Origin: Pandoraea aquatica | GTDB lineage: Bacteria > Pseudomonadota > Gammaproteobacteria > Burkholderiales > Burkholderiaceae | Direction of reading: 5' to 3' | DNA: 64,000 nt | Assembly (NCBI RefSeq): GCF_902459565.1 | Contig: NZ_CABPSN010000002.1 | Location: forward strand, 558,001-622,000 | Shown here: one piece after another, positions 1-8,309 of the stretch | Layout of the letters: each line of letters starts with the position of its first letter | How positions within the stretch are numbered: the stretch's first letter is position 1 | Notes under the pieces: model-generated | What the model saw: only the letters and a program-made list of their open reading frames with translations | Told to the model about the DNA's origin: nothing | Database searches by the model: none | Translations under genes and position numbers: made by a program

Positions 1-1
1 G

Positions 2-973
2 GGCTACATCCCGCTGGGTGTGCTGACTGTGTTGGCGTTGCATCCGGCATGGCGCGGCACGCGTGCGGTGCTCGCCGCGTTCGTGCTGGGCACATTGCTC
101 TCGTGCGGCATGGAGGCGTTGCAGACGTATCTGCCCACGCGCGTGGCGTCGAATGTCGATCTCGCGACGAATGCGCTGGGCGCCCTCATTGGCGGTGCGA
201 TTGCCGTGCCCCTCACCAGTCCCTTGCTCGATCGCGGATGGCTCCGCCATTTGCGCTTCGCGTGGTTCGAGCGTCATGCGAGCCTGCTGCTCGTGTTGCT
301 GGCGCTGTGGCCGTGGGCGCAGGCGTATCCGCAGCAATTTCTCTTTGGCGACGGCGACCTTGTCCGGCAAATCTGGCTCTGGCAGGACCCGGATATCACC
401 GATCTGGTCCTCGACTGGGTGCCGAAGCTCGGGGAATTGCAGGACTATCTGTCGGCGCTGGATGCCGTCGCGAGCCACGCCCTGTGGGAGACGGTCGTGA
501 CCGCCAGCGGCACGATTCTCGCGGGAATGCTCGCGACGCTGGCCATGCGCCGCACGGCACCGCGTGTGCCGCTGCTGTGCGCGATGTTCATCAGCGCCTT
601 CGCGATCAAGGCCATCGCGGCGGCGTGGCAGTTCTCGCCCGCGCAGGCGTTCGACTGGGTGACGGCAGGCGCGATTTACGGATTGATCATCGGCTCGCTC
701 GTGCTGACGGTAGCAGGGCGCGGGCCGCGCTTTCTGCGAGGCGCTGTGGCGCTGGCGGCGCTGGTCGTCCTGCTCGTCTTCGTCAATCTTCTTCCAGCGA
801 ATCCGTACTATGAGGCGGCGCTTCAGTCGTGGCGTCAGGGCCAGTACGTGCACTTCAACGTGCTGGCGCGCTGGCTCGCGTGGACATGGCCGTATCTCGT
901 GCTGATCTACCTGCTGGCGATGTTCGATCCGAGCCATCGTGGTCCGGCGCGTAGCGTCGGTAAGCGGGACTGA
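2..973 (+). CDS. VanZ-like family membrane protein (5' end outside window)
   Basis: The reading frame is open from the first bases of the window and ends with TGA at 971-973, so the gene is truncated at its N terminus. The visible start reads GYIPLG followed by a hydrophobic helix, a layout typical of VanZ-like domains, with a conserved-looking GMEALQTYLPTR segment near residue 35. Several further hydrophobic segments follow (about residues 95-110, 165-185, 200-240, 250-265 and 295-310), so the protein is an integral membrane protein. VanZ-like domains are of uncertain function; some confer teicoplanin resistance or affect the cell envelope. No catalytic motif is visible. The family call rests on the N-terminal pattern and is moderately sure. 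Confidence 0.7.
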   Translation, partial: GYIPLGVLTVLALHPAWRGTRAVLAAFVLGTLLSCGMEALQTYLPTRVASNVDLATNALGALIGGAIAVPLTSPLLDRGWLRHLRFAWFERHASLLLVLLALWPWAQAYPQQFLFGDGDLVRQIWLWQDPDITDLVLDWVPKLGELQDYLSALDAVASHALWETVVTASGTILAGMLATLAMRRTAPRVPLLCAMFISAFAIKAIAAAWQFSPAQAFDWVTAGAIYGLIIGSLVLTVAGRGPRFLRGAVALAALVVLLVFVNLLPANPYYEAALQSWRQGQYVHFNVLARWLAWTWPYLVLIYLLAMFDPSHRGPARSVGKRD

Positions 974-1094
974 CGCCGGAGCGCGCCCGGAATTCCGGCG
1001 TTTTTGAGGGCGCGCCGACGCTCCCGACGGAAGGGTGAGATGCCCGCCAAGCCCCGTCAGGCAAGCGTTTTCGCCCGATTTCCCCAGTTCATTG

Positions 1095-1109
1095 TTTCCA
1101 AATTGGAAA
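1095..1109. promoter_or_regulatory. Inverted repeat upstream of MFS gene, possible operator
   Basis: The sequence TTTCCAAATTGGAAA is a perfect inverted repeat (TTTCC, five-base AT-rich centre, GGAAA), 140 bases before the MFS start. Its size and symmetry fit a dimeric regulator site. No regulator gene is adjacent, so the binding protein is unknown. Confidence 0.4.
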
Positions 1110-1195
1110 TAGCGTATTGGCCGTCTGCCCATTGGTGAGGCAGCCCCTGACTTCTAAACTCTCATGTAAGGCGTACTGAGACTTGGTGCGTCACG

Positions 1196-1233
1196 ACCGC
1201 CCGGCATCTACAGGCAGATCCCGGGCGGTTTTC
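1196..1233 (+). promoter_or_regulatory. GC-rich leader hairpin with T-run just before the MFS ribosome binding site
   Basis: Arms ACCGCCCGG (1196-1204) and CCGGGCGGT (1221-1229) pair perfectly around a 16-base loop and are followed by TTTTC. The hairpin sits 16 bases ahead of the MFS start and directly before its GGGGAGG ribosome binding site. It resembles an intrinsic terminator placed in a leader, so it could act as an attenuator; it may equally be the terminator of a short upstream transcript. Confidence 0.45.
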
Positions 1234-1248
1234 ATTGGGGAGGCGAAG

Positions 1249-2790
1249 ATGAGTACCTGGGGATTGGTGTTTGCGCACAAGACACGGCAGCGCGTGCTGA
1301 TGGCCGTGATCGCGGCGGCCACTGGCATCGAGATGCTGGAGAACGGCATGTTCGTGTTCGCGTCGTCGCATATCGCGGGCGGCGTCGGCGCAGCCCCGGA
1401 AGAGTACGCCTTCGTCTCCACGCTTTACGCCGTCGCAGGCATTCTCGTCATCCTCAAGCAACGCTGGCTCGCGTCGCGACTCGGTTATCGCGGGTTTCTG
1501 ACTGGTGCACTCACGCTCATGGCGTTCGGCGCATGGCTGTGCGGCATGGCGCACAACCCGGTGGAGCTTGCCGCCGCGCGCTTCGTGCTCGGGCTGGGCG
1601 CCGGATCGCTGTTCACGGCGAGTCGTATTCTGATCAATCTGTGCTTTGCCCCCGAGCTGCGACTGCGCGCGCTGTTGTTCTTCACCTACGGCTTCTTCGG
1701 TGCGCAAATCTCCGCACCGCTGCTCGCGAGCTATCTCGTCGATCATTTCCTGTGGTCGTCGGTGTTTCTCATCATGGTGCCGATTGCACTCGCCGGGGCG
1801 CTGGCGTCGTGGCTCGTCATTCCGGACTTTCGTGAACGTCTGCGTGACGAAGGCGAGTTCGAAATGCGCGGCATCGTGTTCTTCGCGGTGGGTGTGCTGC
1901 TCGTCGAAGTGATGATGCAACGCTCGCGCTTCGATTTCTTCTCCAACCCGTTGCATCTGCTCGAACTCTGTCTGGTCGGTGCGATCTGCGCCATCGGCTA
2001 TATGTGGCATCAGTATTCGCATCACAAGCCACTGATCGACTTTCGCGTGCTCGTGCGCAATCCCGTGTATGTGCTCGGGCTGGGCGGGTACGCGGTGTAC
2101 TACTTCTTCTCGTATTCGACGTCCTATCTGTTCCCGATCTACATGCAGCAGGGGCTGAACTGGAGTGTCGAGCACACGGGGTATCTGCAAGCGGTGGCGT
2201 CGGTGACGAGTCTCGTCGTGGCCGTGATTTACACGATCGCGCGCCCGAAGTTCGTGAAGCTCAAACCGTTCGTGCTGCTCGGCTATCTGTGCCTGCTCGG
2301 CTACGCGTTCTTGCTGTCGCAGAGCTATCAGGGCGTGTCGAGTCGGTGGCTGATTCTGCCGATGGTGCTGAGCGGCCTGGGCGGTGTGTTCGCGATGATT
2401 CCGATTGCCGAGCTGACGTTTCGCGGCATGGACGAGTACGTCTTTCAGCATGGCTATCAGACGAAGAACATCGTGCGTCAGTTGGTGAGTTCGATGTCGG
2501 TCTCCGTGATGGCGGTGCTGATGCAAGACCGTCAGGCCGTCTTCATGCATCAACTCACGCCTGCGATGACACCGCTCAACCCTGCCTACAACGCAGCCGT
2601 CTCGCAGGCGCAGCAGACGTTCGGTGCGAGTGTCGACGCGACGACGGCGGCACACATGGCGTCGGCGTGGGTGGGCAGTCTCGCGTCGCAACAAGCGCTG
2701 GTGCTTTCGTGCGTGAACGTGTTCTTCGGCTTCGCGTGTCTGGCCGCCTTCTGCGCCTTGTTCATGGCAGTGCAACGGCGTCTTCGCTGA
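1249..2790 (+). CDS. MFS transporter, DHA2 (14-TM, EmrB-like) drug exporter family
   Basis: A 513-residue protein with about 14 hydrophobic segments, the size of DHA2 drug:proton antiporters. ATG 1249 was chosen because GGGGAGG lies nine bases upstream; the open frame extends to 1183 but that part lacks a ribosome binding site. The short loop containing RWLASRLGYRGFL resembles MFS motif A, and the segment around residues 105-125 (AAARFVLGLGAGSLFTASR) fits helix 4, motif B. The substrate cannot be read from the sequence. No membrane-fusion (EmrA) partner lies next to it, so it would act as an inner-membrane exporter alone or with a distant partner. It is preceded by an inverted repeat and a leader hairpin, suggesting inducible expression. 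Confidence 0.85.
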   Translation: MSTWGLVFAHKTRQRVLMAVIAAATGIEMLENGMFVFASSHIAGGVGAAPEEYAFVSTLYAVAGILVILKQRWLASRLGYRGFLTGALTLMAFGAWLCGMAHNPVELAAARFVLGLGAGSLFTASRILINLCFAPELRLRALLFFTYGFFGAQISAPLLASYLVDHFLWSSVFLIMVPIALAGALASWLVIPDFRERLRDEGEFEMRGIVFFAVGVLLVEVMMQRSRFDFFSNPLHLLELCLVGAICAIGYMWHQYSHHKPLIDFRVLVRNPVYVLGLGGYAVYYFFSYSTSYLFPIYMQQGLNWSVEHTGYLQAVASVTSLVVAVIYTIARPKFVKLKPFVLLGYLCLLGYAFLLSQSYQGVSSRWLILPMVLSGLGGVFAMIPIAELTFRGMDEYVFQHGYQTKNIVRQLVSSMSVSVMAVLMQDRQAVFMHQLTPAMTPLNPAYNAAVSQAQQTFGASVDATTAAHMASAWVGSLASQQALVLSCVNVFFGFACLAAFCALFMAVQRRLR

Positions 2791-2946
2791 CCTGTGTCCG
2801 GGTGTCCCGGAATCTGCATTTCCTCATCTCGTCGGTGCCGGGCGCTGCGTGCGCCCGCCGGGGCCGTCCGCAAGCCTTAAGCAGGTCGGTTAGAATGCCC
2901 GCAACACGTCGTAACGTTGCCAATTCCCCCACATAAAAGCACCGAC

Positions 2947-3279
2947 ATGGCCACCACCCAGTCGCAGTACTACAAGCATCACGTGTTCTTCTGTCTCAAC
3001 CAGCGCGAAGCAGGTGCCGACCGTCCGTCGTGCGCGAACTGCAATGCGCAGTCGATGCAGGAATACGCCAAGAAGAAGGTCAAGCAACTCGGTCTGGCCG
3101 GTCCCGGTCAGGTGCGGGTGAACAAGGCCGGATGCCTGGACCGTTGCGAGCTGGGGCCGGTCGTCGTGATCTATCCCGAAGGGACCTGGTACACGTACAT
3201 CGACGAGACCGATATCGACGAAATCGTCGAGAAGCATCTGGCGCAAGGCGAGATCGTCGAGCGCCTGTTGATCGACTGA
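2947..3279 (+). CDS. Thioredoxin-like [2Fe-2S] ferredoxin family protein
   Basis: A 110-residue protein with four cysteines in the NuoE-like order: one in FFCLNQ, a pair in SCANC, then GCLDRC before ELGPVVVIYPEGTWY. This is the pattern of small '(2Fe-2S) ferredoxin domain' proteins with a thioredoxin fold, which probably carry electrons in the cytoplasm. The start at ATG 2947 was preferred to the upstream ATG at 2917 because alignment with the family normally begins a few residues before YYKHHVFFC. The next gene follows 61 bases later on the same strand and the two may be cotranscribed. The electron partner is unknown. Confidence 0.8.
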   Translation: MATTQSQYYKHHVFFCLNQREAGADRPSCANCNAQSMQEYAKKKVKQLGLAGPGQVRVNKAGCLDRCELGPVVVIYPEGTWYTYIDETDIDEIVEKHLAQGEIVERLLID

Positions 3280-3340
3280 TCGACCGAACTGCCGCCTTGT
3301 CGACGCAGCGTCGGCCTCGCACTCCAGACCTACTTCGCTC

Positions 3341-3979
3341 ATGAACGCTCAGACTGAACGCTTCACCATCGACGGCCCGGTCGGCGCCATCGAAATCGCT
3401 ATCGATCGTCCGGCCGGTGGGCCGGAAAATCTGCGCGGCATCACCCTCGTCGCCCACCCGCATCCGCTGTTCGGCGGCTCGCTCGACAACAAGGTGGCGC
3501 AAACGCTCGCGCGTGCTTTCGTCCAGCTCGGTTACGCCGTAGTGCGTCCGAACTTCCGTGGCGTGGGCAAGAGCGAAGGCGAGCACGACAAGGGCATCGG
3601 CGAGCGCGACGATCTGATGGCCGTCATTACCTGGATGCGTCAGCAACCGGGCTGGGAAACGCCGCCGCTAGCACTCGCCGGTTTCTCGTTCGGCACGTTC
3701 GTGCTCTCGCACGTGGCCAAAGCGCTCGAAGCCGCGGCCACGCCGGCACAACGTCTGGTGTTCGTCGGCACGGCCGCGAGCAACTGGGACGTGGCGACCG
3801 TGCCGGCCGACACGCTCGTCATCCACGGCGAGAAGGACGATACGGTGCCGCTGCAATCGGTGCTGGACTGGGCGCGTCCGCAAACCTTGCCCGTCGTGGT
3901 AATCCCCGGCGGCGAACACTTTTTCCACGGTCTGTTACCGCTGTTGAAACAGATCGTGGTCGATGCGTGGCGTCATTGA
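3341..3979 (+). CDS. Alpha/beta hydrolase
   Basis: A 212-residue cytoplasmic alpha/beta-hydrolase. The nucleophile elbow is GFSFG (serine at about residue 112), the oxyanion-hole region is HPHPLFGGSLDNKV, and the C-terminal HGEKDDTVPL and GGEHFFHG supply the expected acid and histidine of the catalytic triad. This compact form (about 210 residues, HPHP motif) is widespread in betaproteobacteria as a putative serine esterase or aminopeptidase-like hydrolase of unknown substrate. It lies downstream of the ferredoxin-like gene on the same strand. Confidence 0.85.
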   Translation: MNAQTERFTIDGPVGAIEIAIDRPAGGPENLRGITLVAHPHPLFGGSLDNKVAQTLARAFVQLGYAVVRPNFRGVGKSEGEHDKGIGERDDLMAVITWMRQQPGWETPPLALAGFSFGTFVLSHVAKALEAAATPAQRLVFVGTAASNWDVATVPADTLVIHGEKDDTVPLQSVLDWARPQTLPVVVIPGGEHFFHGLLPLLKQIVVDAWRH

Positions 3980-4053
3980 TACATCTGGCCCGAATTTCGG
4001 GCCGTTTCGTCTGACAGCGACCTGCTTCGCTGGGGACGTCGAATGGCGACGGG

Positions 4054-4059
4054 TATAAT
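4054..4059 (+). promoter_or_regulatory. Candidate -10 element (TATAAT) upstream of dacC
   Basis: A perfect TATAAT lies in the otherwise GC-rich gap between the hydrolase gene and dacC. A clear -35 box at standard spacing is not visible. It would give a leader of about 170 bases before the dacC start. Confidence 0.4.
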
Positions 4060-4237
4060 TCGCCTCTGAACCTTGTCGTGCCGTGTCGGGTCTATTTCCC
4101 AGAACGGCATGGCTCCGGTGCTCCGGTGCCGCCGTCTTCTTCGCCGTGCCGCGCTCGCCAAAGCGTGGGTTGCACGGTGCCTTCAAGCGCAGATGCCTCT
4201 GAGTTTTGCTTCGCTCACTTCGTTTTTCTCATCGCCA

Positions 4238-5425
4238 ATGAAATTCAACGCTTCGCTGTCCCGTGCCGCCGCCGCCGCGGCGATTGTCGCTTGTGGCTCG
4301 CTTGCTACGCTTCCCGCCCGTGCTCAACAGATTCCGCCGCCGCCGATGTCGGCCAAGGCGTGGACGATTGTCGACGTCACCAGCGGTCAGGTGCTCGCCG
4401 CAGGTGATCCGGATGCCCGCGTAGAGCCGGCCTCGCTCACGAAGATCATGACGACGTATCTGGTCTTCGAAGCCCTGCGCGACAAGCGCATCTCGATGGA
4501 CCAGACCGTCATTCCGGGCGAGTCGGTTCGCAAGGTGGGTCGCGACGAATCGCGCATGTTCATCGAAGCCGGCAAGCCGGTCTCGGTGCGCGATCTGGTC
4601 TCGGGCATGATCATCCAGTCGGGTAACGACGCCTCCATCGCACTCGCCGAACTCGTCGGCGGCTCGCAGCCGGGCTTCGTCGAGCTGATGAACCGTGCTG
4701 CACAGCGCATGGGCCTGAAGAACACCCATTACACGAACGTCGACGGTCTGACCGACCCGCAGCACTACACGACGGTGGCCGACATCGCCACGCTGTCGAC
4801 GCACATGATTCAGGACTTCCCCGAGTACTACAAGATCTACTCGGAGAAGAGCTTCACGTACAACAACATCCGCCAGCCGAACCGCAACCGTCTGCTGTCG
4901 CTCGATCCGACGGTGGATGGCCTGAAGACGGGCCACACGAAGGAAGCGGGTTACTGCCTCGTGTCGACGGCGTCGCGCCCGTTGCCGGGTGCCGCCGGCG
5001 TGAACCGCCGCGTGTTGTCGGTGGTCGTGGGTGAGCCGACCGAGCGCGCGCGCGTGCAGGACAGCCTCTCGGCCCTGAACTACGGCTATCAGAACTTCGA
5101 CACGCTGCGCGTGTACGGCGCGAATCAGGTCGTGGCTACGCCCAAGGTCTGGAAGGGCAAGGACAGCGAACTGAAGATCGGCGTGAAGAAGGACACCTTC
5201 ATCACCGTGCCGAAGGGCATGGCCGACAAGATCAAGCCGCAGCTCGAACTGCGTGAGCCGCTGATCGCACCGATCGCCAACGGCGCGCAAGTCGGCACCG
5301 TCAAGGTCATGGCAGATGGCAAGCAGCTGGCCGAATTCCCGGTCGTGGCGCTGGCCGACGTGGCGCAGGCCAGCTTCATCGGCCGTGCATGGGACGCCCT
5401 GCGTCTGATGTTCGTCAAGAAGTAA
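4238..5425 (+). CDS. dacC: D-alanyl-D-alanine carboxypeptidase (PBP5/6 type, DacC)
   Basis: A 395-residue periplasmic low-molecular-weight penicillin-binding protein that trims the terminal D-Ala from peptidoglycan pentapeptides. A signal peptide begins MKFNASLSRAAAAAA and ends near PARAQ. The serine acyl-enzyme motifs are present in order: SLTK (about residue 67), SGN (about 129) and KTGHT (about 231). The C-terminal PBP5 beta domain is followed by an amphipathic end (RAWDALRLMFVKK) that would anchor it to the outer face of the inner membrane. ATG 4238 is chosen because it directly starts the signal peptide; the longer frame to 4073 has no signal sequence. The next gene, dat, starts 19 bases after the stop, as in other Burkholderiales. 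Confidence 0.93.
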   Translation: MKFNASLSRAAAAAAIVACGSLATLPARAQQIPPPPMSAKAWTIVDVTSGQVLAAGDPDARVEPASLTKIMTTYLVFEALRDKRISMDQTVIPGESVRKVGRDESRMFIEAGKPVSVRDLVSGMIIQSGNDASIALAELVGGSQPGFVELMNRAAQRMGLKNTHYTNVDGLTDPQHYTTVADIATLSTHMIQDFPEYYKIYSEKSFTYNNIRQPNRNRLLSLDPTVDGLKTGHTKEAGYCLVSTASRPLPGAAGVNRRVLSVVVGEPTERARVQDSLSALNYGYQNFDTLRVYGANQVVATPKVWKGKDSELKIGVKKDTFITVPKGMADKIKPQLELREPLIAPIANGAQVGTVKVMADGKQLAEFPVVALADVAQASFIGRAWDALRLMFVKK

Positions 5426-5444
5426 CCGGGAAGCCGACCGCATC

Positions 5445-6293
5445 ATGAACAACCCCACCGTCTGGCTCAATGGCGAACTGATTGCGCTTGCCGACGCGAA
5501 GATTTCCGTCCTCGATCGAGGTTTCCTCTTCGGGGACGGGATCTACGAAGTCGTGCCGGTCTATCACGGCAAGCCGTTCCGTCTCGCGCAGCATCTCGAC
5601 CGCCTTGAGCGCAGTCTCGCGGAAATCCGCATCGCGAACCCGTACACGCGTGCCGAATGGGAAGCGCTCTTCGCGCGCCTGTCGGCCACGTGCCCGGCCG
5701 ATCCGCACAGCGTCTACGTGCAGGTCACGCGCGGTGTCGCGCCGCGTCAGCACACGTTCCCGAAGGACATCACGCCGACCGTGTTCGGCATCGCCACGCC
5801 GCTTACGCTGCCGAGCCGCGAGAAGGTGGAGCAGGGCGTCGGCGCGGTCACGCATGAAGACCGTCGCTGGTTGAACTGCCACATCAAGTCGACGTCGCTG
5901 TTGGGCAACGTGCTGATGGCGCAATACGCGGCCGATCACGAAGTGCAGGAGACGATTCAGTTCCGCGACGGGTTGCTGACGGAAGCGTCGTCGAGCAACG
6001 TGTGGGTGATCAAACGCGGTGCAATGGCCGCGCCGCAGCGCGATAATCGAATTCTCGAAGGTATCCGCTACGGCGCGCTCGAATCGTTCGCGCAGGAATG
6101 CGGGATTGCGTTCGAGGAGCGTGCGGTGAGCGAAGCGGAAGTGCGCGACGCCGACGAACTGCTGATCACGTCTGCCACGAAGGAAGTGCTGGCGGTCGTC
6201 ACGCTCGACGGCAAGCCGGTGGGCGACGGCAAGCCGGGCCCTGTCTTCCGCGCGCTTTATGCGGCGTATCAACGCGCCAAGGAGGCACTATGA
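5445..6293 (+). CDS. dat: D-amino acid aminotransferase (class IV PLP enzyme)
   Basis: A 282-residue fold-type IV aminotransferase. The PLP-binding lysine lies in NCHIKSTSLLGNV, and the cofactor phosphate and substrate regions LDRGFLFGDGIYE, LTEASSSNVWV and ITSATKEV match D-alanine/branched-chain aminotransferase-like enzymes. The short form and the SLLGN motif favour D-amino acid transaminase over IlvE. It interconverts D-amino acids and keto acids in the cytoplasm, and its place between dacC (which releases D-Ala) and ybeD suggests a role in D-alanine turnover. Its stop overlaps the next start (ATGA), so it is translationally coupled to ybeD. Confidence 0.88.
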   Translation: MNNPTVWLNGELIALADAKISVLDRGFLFGDGIYEVVPVYHGKPFRLAQHLDRLERSLAEIRIANPYTRAEWEALFARLSATCPADPHSVYVQVTRGVAPRQHTFPKDITPTVFGIATPLTLPSREKVEQGVGAVTHEDRRWLNCHIKSTSLLGNVLMAQYAADHEVQETIQFRDGLLTEASSSNVWVIKRGAMAAPQRDNRILEGIRYGALESFAQECGIAFEERAVSEAEVRDADELLITSATKEVLAVVTLDGKPVGDGKPGPVFRALYAAYQRAKEAL

Positions 6294-6559
6294 CGGAAGA
6301 GAAGAAGAGCCTGATCGAGTTTCCGTGCGACTTCCCCATCAAGGTGATGGGGCATGCGCAGGACGGTTTTGCGCAGGCCATCGCGGAGTTGCTGCGCGAG
6401 TTCGATGCGCAGTTCGACGCGGCGACGATGGAAATGCGTCCGTCCAGCACGGGCAAGTATCTCGGTCTGACCGTCACGGTGCGCGCGCATTCGCAGGCGC
6501 ACCTCGACGACATCTACCGCAAGCTGACGTCGCATCCGATGGTGAAGGTGGTGCTGTAA
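6290..6559 (+). CDS. ybeD: YbeD/DUF493 family protein
   Basis: An 89-residue protein with the DUF493 layout: LIEFPCDFPIKVMG at the start, a helical middle, and KLTSHPMVKVVL at the end, which matches E. coli YbeD in size and ends. The family has an ACT-like fold and a suspected regulatory role near lipoate synthesis genes; the exact function is not established. ATG 6290 overlaps the dat stop codon. In many Burkholderiales ybeD is followed directly by lipB; here a three-gene group of about 2.7 kb intervenes. Confidence 0.9.
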   Translation: MTEEKKSLIEFPCDFPIKVMGHAQDGFAQAIAELLREFDAQFDAATMEMRPSSTGKYLGLTVTVRAHSQAHLDDIYRKLTSHPMVKVVL

Positions 6560-6630
6560 GCGACGTAGTATCGATGCGCGCCTGAGTTCGCCTCGGGCGC
6601 GCGTCTTCAGTCTCCCGATCCCCGGATCGA

Positions 6631-7671
6631 TCAGGCGTGCGTCGGTGCCCCGTCGTCGGGCAGCTTCGCGGGGTCGAGACCCAGTTGCGCATCCGTCGCC
6701 ATCTCCCCAGCCGTCGCGGCCATCCCCGCCGCCAGCGCAGCACGGCTCGGCTTCGTCGGACGCTGCCGTGTGTCCTTCACCAGCTCGAACGCCGCCACTT
6801 CCTCCAGAAACCACGCTCTGAACGCCTGTACGCGTTTCGTCTCCAGCACGGCCAGCGGACACACGAAGAAGTAATCCCATTCGCAAGGCGTATCGACGTC
6901 GGACAGCCGCACGAGGCGTCCCGCCATGATGTCGCCGACCGCGAGCGAACGACGCACCAGCGCCACCCCCTGACCGACGATGGCCGCCTGCGAGAGCATG
7001 CCGGAATCCTCGTACATCATCCCTTGCATCGGCTCCGGGATATCGAAGCCTGCGGACGCGAACCACGGGGCCCACGGCTCATCTTGCGAGCGCAGCAGCG
7101 TGCTTTGGCGAAATTCGTCGGCGGTCTGCGGCAGCTTGCCGTCGTTGTATGACGGACTGCACGCGGGGAAAAAGACGTCGTCGAGCACCTTCTCGATGTG
7201 CAGCCCCGGCCAGTTGCCTTTGCCCATGCGCAGGGCGATGTCGACGTCGTCGCGCTCGAAATCGGTGAGCTGCGCGCTGCATCGCAACTCCACTTCCAGT
7301 TCCGGATGACGGTCGATGAAGCGGCCGATGCGCGGCGTCAGCCAGCGGCTGGCGAACGACGGCATGGTGGTGAGCACCAGACGCCGCTCGCTGCGTGTGC
7401 CCGCTTGCAGCTTGCGCGTGGCTTGGGCAATGTCGGTGAGGGCAGCCCGGATCGACGCGGCGTACTGACGCCCTGCTGGCGTGATGCTGATGCGCTTGCC
7501 ATTGCGGGTGAACAGCGTGGTGCCCAACTCCTGCTCCAGCGCACGAATCTGATGGCTGATCGCGCCGTGCGTGACGAACAGTTCTTCCGCCGCACGGGAA
7601 AAGCTCTCCAGGCGGGCAGCCGCCTCGAAGGCGCGCAAGGCGCTAAGGTTGGGAAGTCTCCGAAGATCCAT
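6631..7671 (-). CDS. LysR-family transcriptional regulator (GcvA-like)
   Basis: A 346-residue LysR-type regulator. The N-terminal winged helix-turn-helix is clear (LSALRAFEAAARLESFSRAA...HGAISHQIRALEQELGTTLF, residues 8-56), followed by a linker helix and a periplasmic-binding-fold effector domain (about 95-300). The opening MDLRRLPNLSALRAFE is characteristic of the GcvA subgroup. The C terminus, past residue 300, is a longer alanine-rich tail than usual. It is divergent from a DUF2917 gene with a 100-base shared promoter region, a pairing common in Burkholderiales, so it probably regulates that gene and itself. Confidence 0.9.
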   Translation of the reverse strand: MDLRRLPNLSALRAFEAAARLESFSRAAEELFVTHGAISHQIRALEQELGTTLFTRNGKRISITPAGRQYAASIRAALTDIAQATRKLQAGTRSERRLVLTTMPSFASRWLTPRIGRFIDRHPELEVELRCSAQLTDFERDDVDIALRMGKGNWPGLHIEKVLDDVFFPACSPSYNDGKLPQTADEFRQSTLLRSQDEPWAPWFASAGFDIPEPMQGMMYEDSGMLSQAAIVGQGVALVRRSLAVGDIMAGRLVRLSDVDTPCEWDYFFVCPLAVLETKRVQAFRAWFLEEVAAFELVKDTRQRPTKPSRAALAAGMAATAGEMATDAQLGLDPAKLPDDGAPTHA

Positions 7672-7771
7672 GTGAGCTTTATTCGCAAGGCCGTGAAAAT
7701 ATGTCGTTTGGTACGGCGCCTGCCAGTCCCTATGATTCAGTCATTGTCTCGCACTGAGTGGGGGTCGTAAA

Positions 7772-8104
7772 ATGCAAAACAATTTGACAAAGGTTCAGTA
7801 CTTCTACGGTCTTCGCCCGGGCGAAGTGATCACGCTCGATCTGCACCATGAGCATACGCTCGTCGCGCGTGGCTCGTCGGTCTGGGTGACGCGAGCCGGC
7901 GATCCGCGCGATTACTGGCTCACGCCGGGTCAGCGTCTGGCTGTCGAGCCGGGCCGCCGTTACTGGGTGTCTGCGGACGAGACGGCCGAGGCCGAACTGG
8001 AACGCGAAGTCTCGCGTCGCTTCCCGGTGATGCGCCTGCTTCGCAAGTGGCTGGCCGGACGTCGGGCGGCGCGTGAAGCGAATTCCTGCACCTGCGCTGC
8101 CTGA
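7772..8104 (+). CDS. DUF2917 domain-containing protein
   Basis: A 110-residue protein with a small beta-rich, cupin-like core: residues 13-65 include GEVITLDLHH, SSVWVTRAGDPRDYWLTPG and QRLAVEPGRRYWVSA, the hallmark of DUF2917. A basic, arginine-rich tail follows and the protein ends with CTCAA. The biochemical function is unknown. It is divergently transcribed from the LysR gene and followed by a strong hairpin terminator, so it is probably a single-gene unit controlled by that regulator. Confidence 0.8.
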   Translation: MQNNLTKVQYFYGLRPGEVITLDLHHEHTLVARGSSVWVTRAGDPRDYWLTPGQRLAVEPGRRYWVSADETAEAELEREVSRRFPVMRLLRKWLAGRRAAREANSCTCAA

Positions 8105-8151
8105 TATCGCTGGCAATACGATCGATATGCCGGGCTCCGGCCCGTGAAAAC

Positions 8152-8196
8152 CACGCGCTCGATGGCCATAGTTGCCGCTCGAGCGCGTGTTTCGTT
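8152..8196 (+). terminator. Intrinsic terminator after the DUF2917 gene
   Basis: Arms CACGCGCTCGA (8152-8162) and TCGAGCGCGTG (8179-8189) form a perfect 11-bp stem, followed by TTTCGTTT. Confidence 0.75.
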
Positions 8197-8309
8197 TGGG
8201 GCATGGAAGTCTGAACCCCGGTTCTGTTAATCGAATTCACAACAAGACGCGCAATAATCGAGGCGAAATTATCGCGATAACGCGTCGAAACAAGAGAAGT
8301 CGTCCCCCG

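Noticed and set aside
1162-2775. Long 537-codon minus-strand frame opposite the MFS gene
   Set aside because: It is rich in His, Arg, Glu and Gln, typical of the antisense frame of a hydrophobic GC-rich gene, and has no recognisable domain.
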